Assembly: GCA_015486685.1 (NCBI GenBank)
Contig: WFRC01000236.1
Location: 1 to 9,943 of the forward strand
DNA from: Caldifarciminota bacterium
Lineage (GTDB): Bacteria; Hydrothermota; UBA3072; WFRC01
Direction of reading: 5' to 3'
Length of the DNA: 9,943 nucleotides
Positions 1 to 4,488 of this stretch are shown here, piece after piece (the stretch's first letter is position 1; every line of letters starts with the position of its first letter). The position numbers and the translations under genes were made by a program. The notes under the pieces were generated by a model. It worked only from the letters and a program-made list of their open reading frames with translations, did no database searches and was not told where the DNA came from.

Positions 1-150
1 CTTCAATTCATATCTTAATTTCATATATTTAGCATTTGTTATTTCTCCTTCAAGCACAGAATTCTGAACCCATGTAAGGTATTTTCGGGCAATCTTCAAA
101 ACCTTCCCAACCCGTTTTTCTTTAATGTCATAGACCATTATGAGGTGCAT
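1..150 (-). CDS. cas2: CRISPR-associated endonuclease Cas2, N-terminal 50 residues (runs off the left edge)
   Basis: Cas2 is the small ferredoxin-fold partner that bridges two Cas1 dimers in the spacer-integration complex. Reading the minus strand from the ATG at 150 gives an opening MHLIMVYDIKEKRVGKVLKI, followed by a YLTWVQNSVLEGEIT-like segment, both typical of Cas2. The conserved metal-site Asp of the first beta strand is D8, in VYD. About 50 of the usual 85 to 95 residues are present; the C-terminus lies outside the window. A second in-frame ATG at 138 would remove the beginning of strand one, so 150 is preferred. No good Shine-Dalgarno precedes it: the upstream sequence is GTGATTC-type repeat filler. 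It is the last gene visible in the operon direction, after cas6 and the S23 protein. cas1, its usual upstream neighbour, is not there. Confidence 0.9.
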   Translation of the reverse strand, partial: MHLIMVYDIKEKRVGKVLKIARKYLTWVQNSVLEGEITNAKYMKLRYELK

Positions 151-160
151 AATATGAAAA

Positions 161-245
161 CCGTGATTCGTGGTGGTGAATCGTGAGTCCACCAATTAAT
201 AAAACAAACAGGAAAGACCGTACTCGTGTTTCGTGACCGTGAACT
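161..245. repeat. Degenerate GTGATTC-type heptamer repeats between the S23 gene and cas2
   Basis: The plus strand holds several close copies of a 7-nt unit: GTGATTC, GTGAATC, GTGAGTC, then GTGTTTC and GTGAAC further on. Part of it (169-188) matches, in inverted orientation, 714-733 on the other side of the S23 gene at 18 of 20 positions. No open frame or clear promoter was seen here, and cas2 starts immediately after it. It looks like simple-repeat intergenic filler. Confidence 0.7.
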
Positions 246-262
246 ACAGAAAAAGAAAATAT

Positions 263-637
263 TCATTTTTTATTCTCTAAACTATATATAAGTTTTGTAA
301 GCATTTTGATAACACGGTCGTATCCTTCTTGTAATTTCCTATATGTCTTTTCATCTATATACTTCAAATCCTTTGCTAAAAGGAGATGGTATCTGGTTTC
401 CGCCGCAGATCCTCTGGCTATGCTTACAAAGTATTTATATTCAGAGGAACCTAATCTATGAGCTCCTTCGCTCAAATTCGCACCTATAGAGCCAGATGAT
501 CTCCTTATCTGAGAAGTTAGACCATATATTTCCTTCTTCGGGAAATTTTCTGTTAAACCATAAATTTGCAATGTTAATTTATGAGCAATTTTAAACACAT
601 CCAATTCTTCTACGCTTTTTATTGTTTCTTTCTCCAT
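263..637 (-). CDS. S23-type four-helix bundle protein
   Basis: This 124-residue protein belongs to the four-helix-bundle family first described from ORFs inside 23S rRNA intervening sequences (S23, distant relatives of the Avd protein of diversity-generating retroelements). The diagnostic stretch is at residues 33-60: FPKKEIYGLTSQIRRSSGSI followed by ANLSEG. N-terminal ELDVFKIAHKL and two C-terminal helices complete four predicted helices. The biochemical role of free-standing members is unknown. The ATG at 637 has an AAGGAG ribosome binding site about 6 nt upstream. It sits between cas6 and cas2, separated from each by about 100 bp of heptamer filler whose two sides form an imperfect inverted repeat, so it may be a passenger insertion and not a CRISPR component. 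No reverse transcriptase or variable-repeat pair was seen, so it is probably not Avd. Confidence 0.88.
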   Translation of the reverse strand: MEKETIKSVEELDVFKIAHKLTLQIYGLTENFPKKEIYGLTSQIRRSSGSIGANLSEGAHRLGSSEYKYFVSIARGSAAETRYHLLLAKDLKYIDEKTYRKLQEGYDRVIKMLTKLIYSLENKK

Positions 638-678
638 TATTTCTCCTTTTTGTATAGTTTATATACCCTCTCACTGCT

Positions 679-733
679 GAATCACGAATCACCACTGTTT
701 CGTTTTTTTCGTTAATCACGAATCACCACCACG
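679..733. repeat. Heptamer repeat block upstream of the S23 gene, with a 16-bp direct repeat
   Basis: The same 16-mer, AATCACGAATCACCAC, occurs at 680-695 and 714-729, 34 bp apart. On the minus strand it is built of GTGATTC heptamers. The right copy plus its flank (714-733) is the inverted counterpart of 169-188, so the S23 gene is bracketed by imperfect inverted copies. The intervening sequence is T-rich with no other structure. Confidence 0.75.
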
Positions 734-737
734 TCCT

Positions 738-1562
738 TTACATCCTTTCCACGTCCTTTGTATCTTCTGTATATTTTACACCATCACGAGTCACGGTCAC
801 GTCTGCTGTATCTTTCCCACGTCTGTTATATCCCTCCCACATCCCAAACCCTTGAGAATTTTTTGACCCGAACCCTGTATCATAGCCAAGTTTCAATATT
901 TCATCTGGGGCATTCACTTTATATTTCCCCATCCATCCTTTAATTACAGTATTTTTATACATTATTACCTTTTCATTCCTTTTATCCATTTTCACAGGTT
1001 CAATACCAAAATCAAAATCTATTTCACTCTTATTAAGTGCTTTATATTTTTTTCTCAAATTTTCTTTAATCAAATCCTGAAATTCCCTTTCCGCAGGGGT
1101 ATAATAATATGTCTTTTTCTCTCCGCTCTTTTTTGCAAATGTGCTATAAACTACCAATGGAGAAAGCATTTTTATCGTAATTTGTGGTGAAAATTCTGGA
1201 GTTGGAGAAACAGAAATCTCTGAGACAAATATTTTATTCCTTCCAAGATACAATTCTCCCTTTTTCACCAGATGTTCGGCAAACTGCTGAAGAAAATTTT
1301 GAAGAGGGGATGATATATACAAATATGCCTTTTGTTGAAATTCTATAATCTCTTTCTTTGGTTTAATATTAAATCTCCCAAAAATCCTTGAAAATGTAAA
1401 CAACTTAAATTGCCTTTTTTCGTAATGAAACCCTTCTTCGTGCAAAAACTTTGCCAGTTCCTCATTAATATTCTTATAAATAAACCCCATAACAGTTTCG
1501 TTATATTGCAGAGGCAAGGCAATTTTTCCCTCTGGCTTTTCAAATATTATCTTTATCCGCAT
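738..1562 (-). CDS. cas6: CRISPR pre-crRNA endoribonuclease Cas6, with an atypical C-terminal tail
   Basis: Cas6 cleaves the repeats of pre-crRNA and delivers the crRNA to Cascade. The 274-residue protein starts MRIKIIFEK. It has the N-terminal signature FLHEEGFHYEKRQFKLFTFS near residues 39-58, where H41 or H46 are candidate catalytic residues. Two RAMP/ferredoxin-like halves follow, with the family's glycine-rich loop GFGSKNSQGFG at 230-240. Family members usually end just after this loop; here about 30 more residues follow (244-274), polar and charged, encoded by DNA resembling the neighbouring repeat filler (DVTVTRDGV comes from GTGACC/GTGACTC/GTGATG units). The ATG at 1562 has an AGGAGG 10 nt upstream. 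The gene is detached from cas8-cas7-cas5-cas3 and follows the ArsR-like gene and a 34-bp palindrome, suggesting separate control. Confidence 0.93.
   Translation of the reverse strand: MRIKIIFEKPEGKIALPLQYNETVMGFIYKNINEELAKFLHEEGFHYEKRQFKLFTFSRIFGRFNIKPKKEIIEFQQKAYLYISSPLQNFLQQFAEHLVKKGELYLGRNKIFVSEISVSPTPEFSPQITIKMLSPLVVYSTFAKKSGEKKTYYYTPAEREFQDLIKENLRKKYKALNKSEIDFDFGIEPVKMDKRNEKVIMYKNTVIKGWMGKYKVNAPDEILKLGYDTGFGSKNSQGFGMWEGYNRRGKDTADVTVTRDGVKYTEDTKDVERM
739..840. repeat. Repeat-like DNA encoding the Cas6 C-terminal tail
   Basis: On the minus strand this stretch holds degenerate units of the form ACGTGG-AA-GATA (ACGTGGGAAAGATA, then ACGTGGAAAGGATG, then ACGTGG again just after the stop) and GTGACC-GTGACTC-GTGATG units related to the GTGATTC heptamers outside the gene. 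It runs without a break into the intergenic repeat block at 713-733. The cas6 stop codon (738-740) falls inside this DNA. Confidence 0.55.
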
Positions 1563-1568
1563 TATTTA

Positions 1569-1631
1569 TTATCCTCCTTCTCTTATTTCTATGACTGTTA
1601 TTTCACAATTCACTAATAGTATGTCCTTCAT
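1569..1631 (-). other. Possible 20-codon leader ORF upstream of cas6
   Basis: Directly after the palindrome and its GAGGAG, an ATG at 1631 opens a frame encoding MKDILLVNCEITVIEIREGG, ending in TAA 6 nt before the cas6 ATG. Its last codons (GAA GGA GGA) contain the cas6 ribosome binding site, so translation of this frame could affect cas6 initiation. Against it, the GAGGAG lies only about 1 nt from the ATG, which is too close for good initiation, and part of the frame (GTGAATT GTGAAAT) looks like heptamer filler. Chance remains a good explanation. Confidence 0.2.
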
Positions 1632-1638
1632 TCTCCTC

Positions 1639-1672
1639 TTTCGGCATTTCGCCAATTGGCGAAATGCCGAAA
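1639..1672. promoter_or_regulatory. Perfect 34-bp palindrome between the ArsR-like gene and cas6 (putative operator)
   Basis: All 17 base pairs of the dyad are complementary, centred on CAATTG between 1655 and 1656. The inner 20 bp are ATTTCGCCAATTGGCGAAAT. It begins 10 nt past the regulator stop and ends 76 nt before the cas6 start. A second copy with 31 of 34 identical positions precedes the regulator itself. A two-fold symmetric site beside a winged-helix regulator fits a dimer-binding operator. On RNA it would fold into a stem of about 15 bp. No U-tract follows on the transcribed strand, so a simple intrinsic terminator is unlikely. Confidence 0.7.
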
Positions 1673-1682
1673 CAACCCTTTA

Positions 1683-1994
1683 TTACCATTCTTTCGCTCG
1701 GAGTTTCTTAACGAGCCGTTCTATTTTCTCAACGATTTCTTTAATTAGTGGGTCTTTCAACCAATAAATATGTTCACTAGATTTTACTTCATATCTTACT
1801 AAATCAGTATTTCTTAAATTACGCAGTATTTCAGATATAGTAGATACTGAAACTTTAAGTTCTTTGGATAATTCAGTGGGGCTTTTGCTGCCTTTTAATA
1901 GTGACTTTAGCACCCAATAAGCAGATGGGTTTCCGAGAATCCGGCAAATTCGGGATGCCCTGTAATCAGTTTCTGGCATTTTTCTTTTTGTCAT
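1683..1994 (-). CDS. ArsR-like winged helix-turn-helix transcriptional regulator
   Basis: The 103-residue protein has the single-domain ArsR/MarR-like layout. An N-terminal helix around residues 11-20 leads into LGNPSAYWVLKSLLKG (20-35), the helix-turn-helix SPTELSKELKVSVSTISEIL (38-57) with NLRNTDLV at its end, and a wing (about 66-80) carrying YEVKSSEHIYWL. A basic C-terminal helix probably serves dimerisation. There is no CxC metal-sensor motif; the only cysteine is C17, so a metal ligand is not indicated. The ATG at 1994 has an excellent GAGGAGGT about 5 nt upstream, and that site directly abuts a palindrome. Its position next to cas6, with near-identical palindromes on both sides, suggests autoregulation and control of cas6. 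Csa3 regulators of type I-A loci are a functional analogy only; the long Csa3 ligand domain is absent. Confidence 0.85.
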   Translation of the reverse strand: MTKRKMPETDYRASRICRILGNPSAYWVLKSLLKGSKSPTELSKELKVSVSTISEILRNLRNTDLVRYEVKSSEHIYWLKDPLIKEIVEKIERLVKKLRAKEW

Positions 1995-2006
1995 TTATAC
2001 CTCCTC

Positions 2007-2040
2007 TTTCGGTATTTCGCCAATTGGCGAAATGGCTAAA
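2007..2040. promoter_or_regulatory. Imperfect 34-bp palindrome upstream of the ArsR-like gene (putative operator)
   Basis: The inner 20 bp (2014-2033, ATTTCGCCAATTGGCGAAAT) form a perfect dyad identical to the core at 1646-1665. The outer arms differ from the other copy at three positions (2013, 2035, 2037). The element ends at the ribosome binding site GAGGAGGT, 12 nt from the regulator start codon, so a bound dimer, or an RNA hairpin, would directly affect initiation. Including CTCCTC (2001-2006), 37 of 40 bp match 1633-1672. Confidence 0.7.
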
Positions 2041-2136
2041 TGCAGGGTTGTCATTTCATAGCATATTCGTTGTTTAAAATATTCTACTCCATTTCTCCTT
2101 CTTCCCTCACCTTACGAGATACTTCTGCATTCCGCA

Positions 2137-2649
2137 TTATTTTTCCTCAATGCCTTTTGCCATAAGGTATCCAATCGCTCTTTCTGTCTTCGGATACTTT
2201 CTTACTGCTTTCCAGAAGTCCTTACTATGATTTGGATGTTTCAAATGAGCGAGTTCGTGGACAATCACATAATCTTCCACCCATTGGGGCATATCTTTCA
2301 AGCAAGCATTTATCAAAATGGTCTTTGTATCTGGATAGCATACACCAAATTTTTTCTTCTGGTTCACAGAATAACTTATTCTATTAAAATGTAATTCTCC
2401 ATTAAAATATTTTTTATTCAGCATCTCTGCCCTTTTTGGAAGTTCATTTCCTCTATTGAGGACTCGCTTTTTATGTCTTTTTTCAAACCTGATTTTAAAT
2501 TTTTCAATAACCTTTTGGAGTTGTTTATCATCTATATCCTGCGGAGCAATCACCGTTAGTATTCCATTTTCAAGCCGCCCCGCAATGGTCTTTTTCCTTT
2601 TTGCACTTTTTTTAACCACTACTTTTTTAATTTTCATTTCTTTCATCAT
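2137..2649 (-). CDS. YgjP-like (DUF45, M48-type) zinc metallopeptidase
   Basis: A 170-residue protein of the YgjP/WLM-like predicted metallopeptidase group. It has an N-terminal beta-rich segment (KTIAGRLENGILTVIAPQDI), then a basic helical linker, then a C-terminal catalytic part. The active site reads VIVHELAHLKHPNHSKDFW: H131 and H135 are the HExxH zinc ligands, E132 the catalytic base and H141 the likely third ligand. Family members often sit beside restriction genes; substrates are unknown. An in-frame ATG at 2760 would add 37 residues encoded by heptamer repeats and a GGGGCT hairpin, so the ATG at 2649, with AAGGGGAG 5 nt upstream, is chosen. It lies between cas4 and the regulator, exactly where cas1 would normally follow cas4, and has no known CRISPR role. 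Confidence 0.85.
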   Translation of the reverse strand: MMKEMKIKKVVVKKSAKRKKTIAGRLENGILTVIAPQDIDDKQLQKVIEKFKIRFEKRHKKRVLNRGNELPKRAEMLNKKYFNGELHFNRISYSVNQKKKFGVCYPDTKTILINACLKDMPQWVEDYVIVHELAHLKHPNHSKDFWKAVRKYPKTERAIGYLMAKGIEEK

Positions 2650-2674
2650 TTTTCTCCCCTTCTCATCTCTCATC

Positions 2675-2690
2675 GGGGCTGGGAAGCCCC
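2675..2690. repeat. GGGGCT/AGCCCC hairpin upstream of the YgjP-like gene
   Basis: A 6-bp GC stem (2675-2680 with 2685-2690) closes a GGGA loop, embedded in TCGGGGCTGGGAAGCCCCTC, in strong contrast to the AT-rich surroundings. It resembles REP-like intergenic hairpins scattered in some bacterial genomes. No T-tract follows on either strand, so it is not a convincing terminator. Confidence 0.5.
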
Positions 2691-2696
2691 TCCTAC

Positions 2697-2774
2697 ATTT
2701 AACCTTCAACCTTAAACATTCAACATTCAACTTATCCTTTAGTATCCCTTTACGCTTCACGCTTTACTTTTCAC
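2697..2774. repeat. Two degenerate heptamer arrays between cas4 and the YgjP-like gene
   Basis: Five contiguous 7-nt units at 2697-2731 read on the minus strand GTTGAAT, GTTGAAT, GTTTAAG, GTTGAAG, GTTAAAT. Four contiguous units at 2747-2774 read GTGAAAA, GTAAAGC, GTGAAGC, GTAAAGG. They share the 7-nt period and GT-starting units with the GTGATTC filler near cas2 and cas6, but not its exact sequence. Confidence 0.75.
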
Positions 2775-2781
2775 GGCCTTT

Positions 2782-3282
2782 CTACGCCCAGCAAAATTCG
2801 CTATACGCACAATTCTTGCAGAATGAAATCTTTTTCAGAGGAGGTGGAGTTTCCATTTTCAAAATCTCTTTAATATCGGCAAATGCTTTTTTCAATTCCT
2901 TTTCATTCTCCTCTGTCAATTCCACGGATATCTTCTTCCGCTCTTTTGGAATAAGCAATTCCCCATTTGCCTCTATGCCTTTCTGTCTCAATTGATAAAG
3001 ATAAAACAAAAGTTGCATAGTTGCCGCTTTCTCACCCTTAGAAGACTTTTTAATTTCTGCAACTACAATGTTTCCGTTTTCCTTTTTAATCAGGTCTATT
3101 TTCATATTCCCTGCCTGAATTTCCTTCTTTTCTCTCTTATAAGATTGTTCTCCAATCAATGTCCCTATCTCAAGATAGGGGTTATCCAAAGAAGGATTTA
3201 TCTCATGTGCAAACAGCCATACCTTACGATGACAGATAAAATAAGCATTTACAAGATTGCCAGTAATTTTCCGCTCAATCAT
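2782..3282 (-). CDS. cas4: CRISPR-associated exonuclease Cas4 (type I-B style)
   Basis: Cas4 is a RecB-like iron-sulphur nuclease that trims prespacers and selects PAM-proximal ends for Cas1-Cas2. The 166-residue protein has the four-cysteine cluster: C17 (YFICHRKVWLF) with C155, C158 and C164 (SFCKNCAYSEFC). The nuclease core shows D63 (KIDLI), E76-x-K78 (VAEIKKSSK) and the QhhxY motif Q90-Y94. The region IGTLIGEQSYKREKKE aligns with the stretch that often carries a metal-binding His (IGxLIHE); here that position is G44. The ATG at 3282 overlaps the YhcG-like stop by 8 nt (ATGATTGA), implying translational coupling. cas1 does not follow it: the next gene is a peptidase, after 132 bp of repeat filler. 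Confidence 0.9.
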   Translation of the reverse strand: MIERKITGNLVNAYFICHRKVWLFAHEINPSLDNPYLEIGTLIGEQSYKREKKEIQAGNMKIDLIKKENGNIVVAEIKKSSKGEKAATMQLLFYLYQLRQKGIEANGELLIPKERKKISVELTEENEKELKKAFADIKEILKMETPPPLKKISFCKNCAYSEFCWA

Positions 3283-4174
3283 ATTTATGCCTTATATCTA
3301 CTGAAAAGGAAATGGATTTTAGTTTCTGTTTTATTTCTCGCTCTGAGGGTAATGCCAATTTATACTTAGAAGCAAAAATTTTGTTGTTCAACCCTCCTAA
3401 AACATATTTTGCAAATATATCATCTCTTTTCGCGCAAAGGATAAGACCAATAGGGTCGTTTTCATCCTCTCTTTTTTCGTTTTCCTTGAAGTAATTCAGA
3501 TAAAAGTTCATCTGTCCAATATCAGAATGGTCAAGTTCCCCAGTCTTCAGGTCTATTAACACAAAACATTTCAGGATACGATTAATCTGTCCTTTTTTTG
3601 CCATTTGCATTACATCTCTGGTATCCTTACTCAAAGCCAATCGTTCAAAAAGCATTGAATTGATCTGTCTTTTCATCTCTCTTACAGACCAGTTATTTTG
3701 AGTTGCTTCCTGTTCATAAAAAGAACGAGCCAATGGTTCCCCTACTTTTAATAACTCGCAGTAGTGTGACCAGGATAGATGAGGTTCAAATTTGGCAGAC
3801 GGCGTCTTGGATTTCTCATTTCCAGATTTCCAAGACAGTGTCTTGGATTTTTGGTAAGTAATATAAAACTTCCTCATCAATCTCAGATTTTCAGCCGAAA
3901 ATCCGCGACCAAATTTTGCAGATAGGCTTTTTGAGATCTTTACAAGTAATTTTTCACCATATTCTGCTCGTGTTTTACCTTTCTGTTCAAATTCAACTAT
4001 TTCTCTTCCTATTTCCCAGTATGCCAAAACCTGTGCTTTATTTATTTCTCTTAGTGCTTTAGACCTTGCATGCTTAAAAATTTCAGCAATTCTATTGAGC
4101 AACCCCTGAAAAGTAATTTTTTCAGATATGTGATCTATTGTTTGTTTGCTTATATTTTTATTCCTCTTTTTCAT
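3275..4174 (-). CDS. YhcG/DUF1016-family PD-(D/E)XK nuclease with an internal in-frame deletion
   Basis: The family has an N-terminal DUF1016 domain and a C-terminal PD-(D/E)XK nuclease domain, and occurs near restriction and toxin genes. Residues 21-195 match the N-domain, with AYWEIGREIVEFEQKGKTRAEYG-type sequence, RGFSAENLRLMRKFY, LSWSHYCELLK and REMKRQINSMLFERLALS. After MQMAKKGQ (196) the sequence jumps to INRILKCFVLIDLKTGEL, which belongs near the end of the nuclease core. The usual 65 to 75 residues between them, including DPYVLEF and the YIDLVFY strand carrying a catalytic Asp, are absent. D208-x-K210 and IFASKYKLALPSE remain. The length, 299 residues, is short for the family. The ATG at 4174 (MKKRNKN) is preferred to an upstream TTG. 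It is probably inactive, although the frame is intact and overlaps cas4. Confidence 0.85.
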   Translation of the reverse strand: MKKRNKNISKQTIDHISEKITFQGLLNRIAEIFKHARSKALREINKAQVLAYWEIGREIVEFEQKGKTRAEYGEKLLVKISKSLSAKFGRGFSAENLRLMRKFYITYQKSKTLSWKSGNEKSKTPSAKFEPHLSWSHYCELLKVGEPLARSFYEQEATQNNWSVREMKRQINSMLFERLALSKDTRDVMQMAKKGQINRILKCFVLIDLKTGELDHSDIGQMNFYLNYFKENEKREDENDPIGLILCAKRDDIFAKYVLGGLNNKIFASKYKLALPSEREIKQKLKSISFSVDIRHKYD

Positions 4175-4343
4175 ATAAAAATTCAGCAGGATTGACAATA
4201 AGCATTATATATTCATATTCAACATATATTTTTCTTTTTATTTTCAAGTTCATTCTTACCTCCTCAAAATTCGTTGATGTATGCCCAAACAAAGAATTCT
4301 CATTTTCACTTGAGATAATACCCAAATTTGTCCATTTTGTCAA
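4158..4343 (-). CDS. Unrecognised short ORF (61 codons, TTG start), possibly the 3' half of a frameshifted gene
   Basis: I do not recognise this protein. It opens with TTG at 4343 inside the end of the preceding frame and ends 17 nt inside the YhcG-like gene (EFLYEKEE, stop 4158). Its composition is gene-like: charged and aromatic residues in KIKRKIYVEYEYIMLIV suggest a beta strand. It lies in the +1 frame relative to the 4306-4488 frame. Removing one base from the five-base tract at 4355-4359 would join them into one protein of roughly 107 residues. It has no clear ribosome binding site of its own. A real small gene, half of a split gene, or chance are all possible. Confidence 0.35.
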   Translation of the reverse strand: MTKWTNLGIISSENENSLFGHTSTNFEEVRMNLKIKRKIYVEYEYIMLIVNPAEFLYEKEE

Positions 4344-4488
4344 GTAAGATTGAGAAAAAGGCCGCTTCCTTTATATCTTTGGAAATTTCAATAAAATCAA
4401 GCACATAGGAGGTTTTAAATTTCCGATTCTGTTTTATGCTCATTCTCAAATAATATTCTCTTTCATAGTCATAAAATATCATTTTCAT
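4306..4488 (-). CDS. Unrecognised short ORF (60 codons) overlapping the end of cas3
   Basis: The frame opens at ATG 4488 (or 4482), 14 to 20 nt inside the 3' end of cas3, in the arrangement of a coupled downstream gene, and ends at 4306. The protein begins MKMIFYDYEREYYLRMS, and a middle part, YVLDFIEISKDIKEAAF, looks like a strand followed by a helix. I recognise no family. The 3' end overlaps the next unrecognised frame by 38 nt in another phase. A single-base slip in the T5 tract (plus-strand A5 at 4355-4359) would produce one continuous gene. It is thus either a small accessory gene between cas3 and the YhcG-like gene or the first half of a decayed one. Confidence 0.4.
   Translation of the reverse strand: MKMIFYDYEREYYLRMSIKQNRKFKTSYVLDFIEISKDIKEAAFFSILLDKMDKFGYYLK

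Noticed and set aside
263..637. The four-helix protein as Avd of a diversity-generating retroelement
   Set aside because: No reverse transcriptase, template repeat or variable repeat was seen, and its sequence matches the S23 branch.
161..733. GTGATTC repeat blocks as a CRISPR array
   Set aside because: Units are 7 nt and contiguous, with no regular unique spacers of 30 to 40 nt; no repeat of 25 nt or more recurs at regular intervals in the window.
1639..1672. The palindrome as an intrinsic transcription terminator
   Set aside because: No U-tract follows on the transcribed strand, and the near-copy sits immediately before a start codon, where a terminator makes little sense.
2041..2110. Promoter upstream of the ArsR-like gene (TATGCT or TATGAA as a -10 element)
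   Set aside because: Several AT-rich hexamers fit weakly but none has a credible -35 element at the right spacing, so no start site can be assigned.
2081..2138. 17-codon frame (ATG overlapping the YgjP-like stop as TAATG, reading MRNAEVSRK...)
   Set aside because: Very short, in filler-like sequence, with no ribosome binding site and no role evident; expected by chance.
2650..2760. N-terminal 37-codon extension of the YgjP-like gene from the ATG at 2760
   Set aside because: The stretch is heptamer repeats plus a GC hairpin, has no protein-like composition, and a good ribosome binding site serves the ATG at 2649.
2456..2995. Long plus-strand open frame opposite the peptidase and cas4 genes
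   Set aside because: Shadow of real minus-strand genes: Phe/Ser/Leu-rich composition, crosses two genes and a repeat region, no recognisable domain. All other plus-strand frames were rejected for the same reasons.
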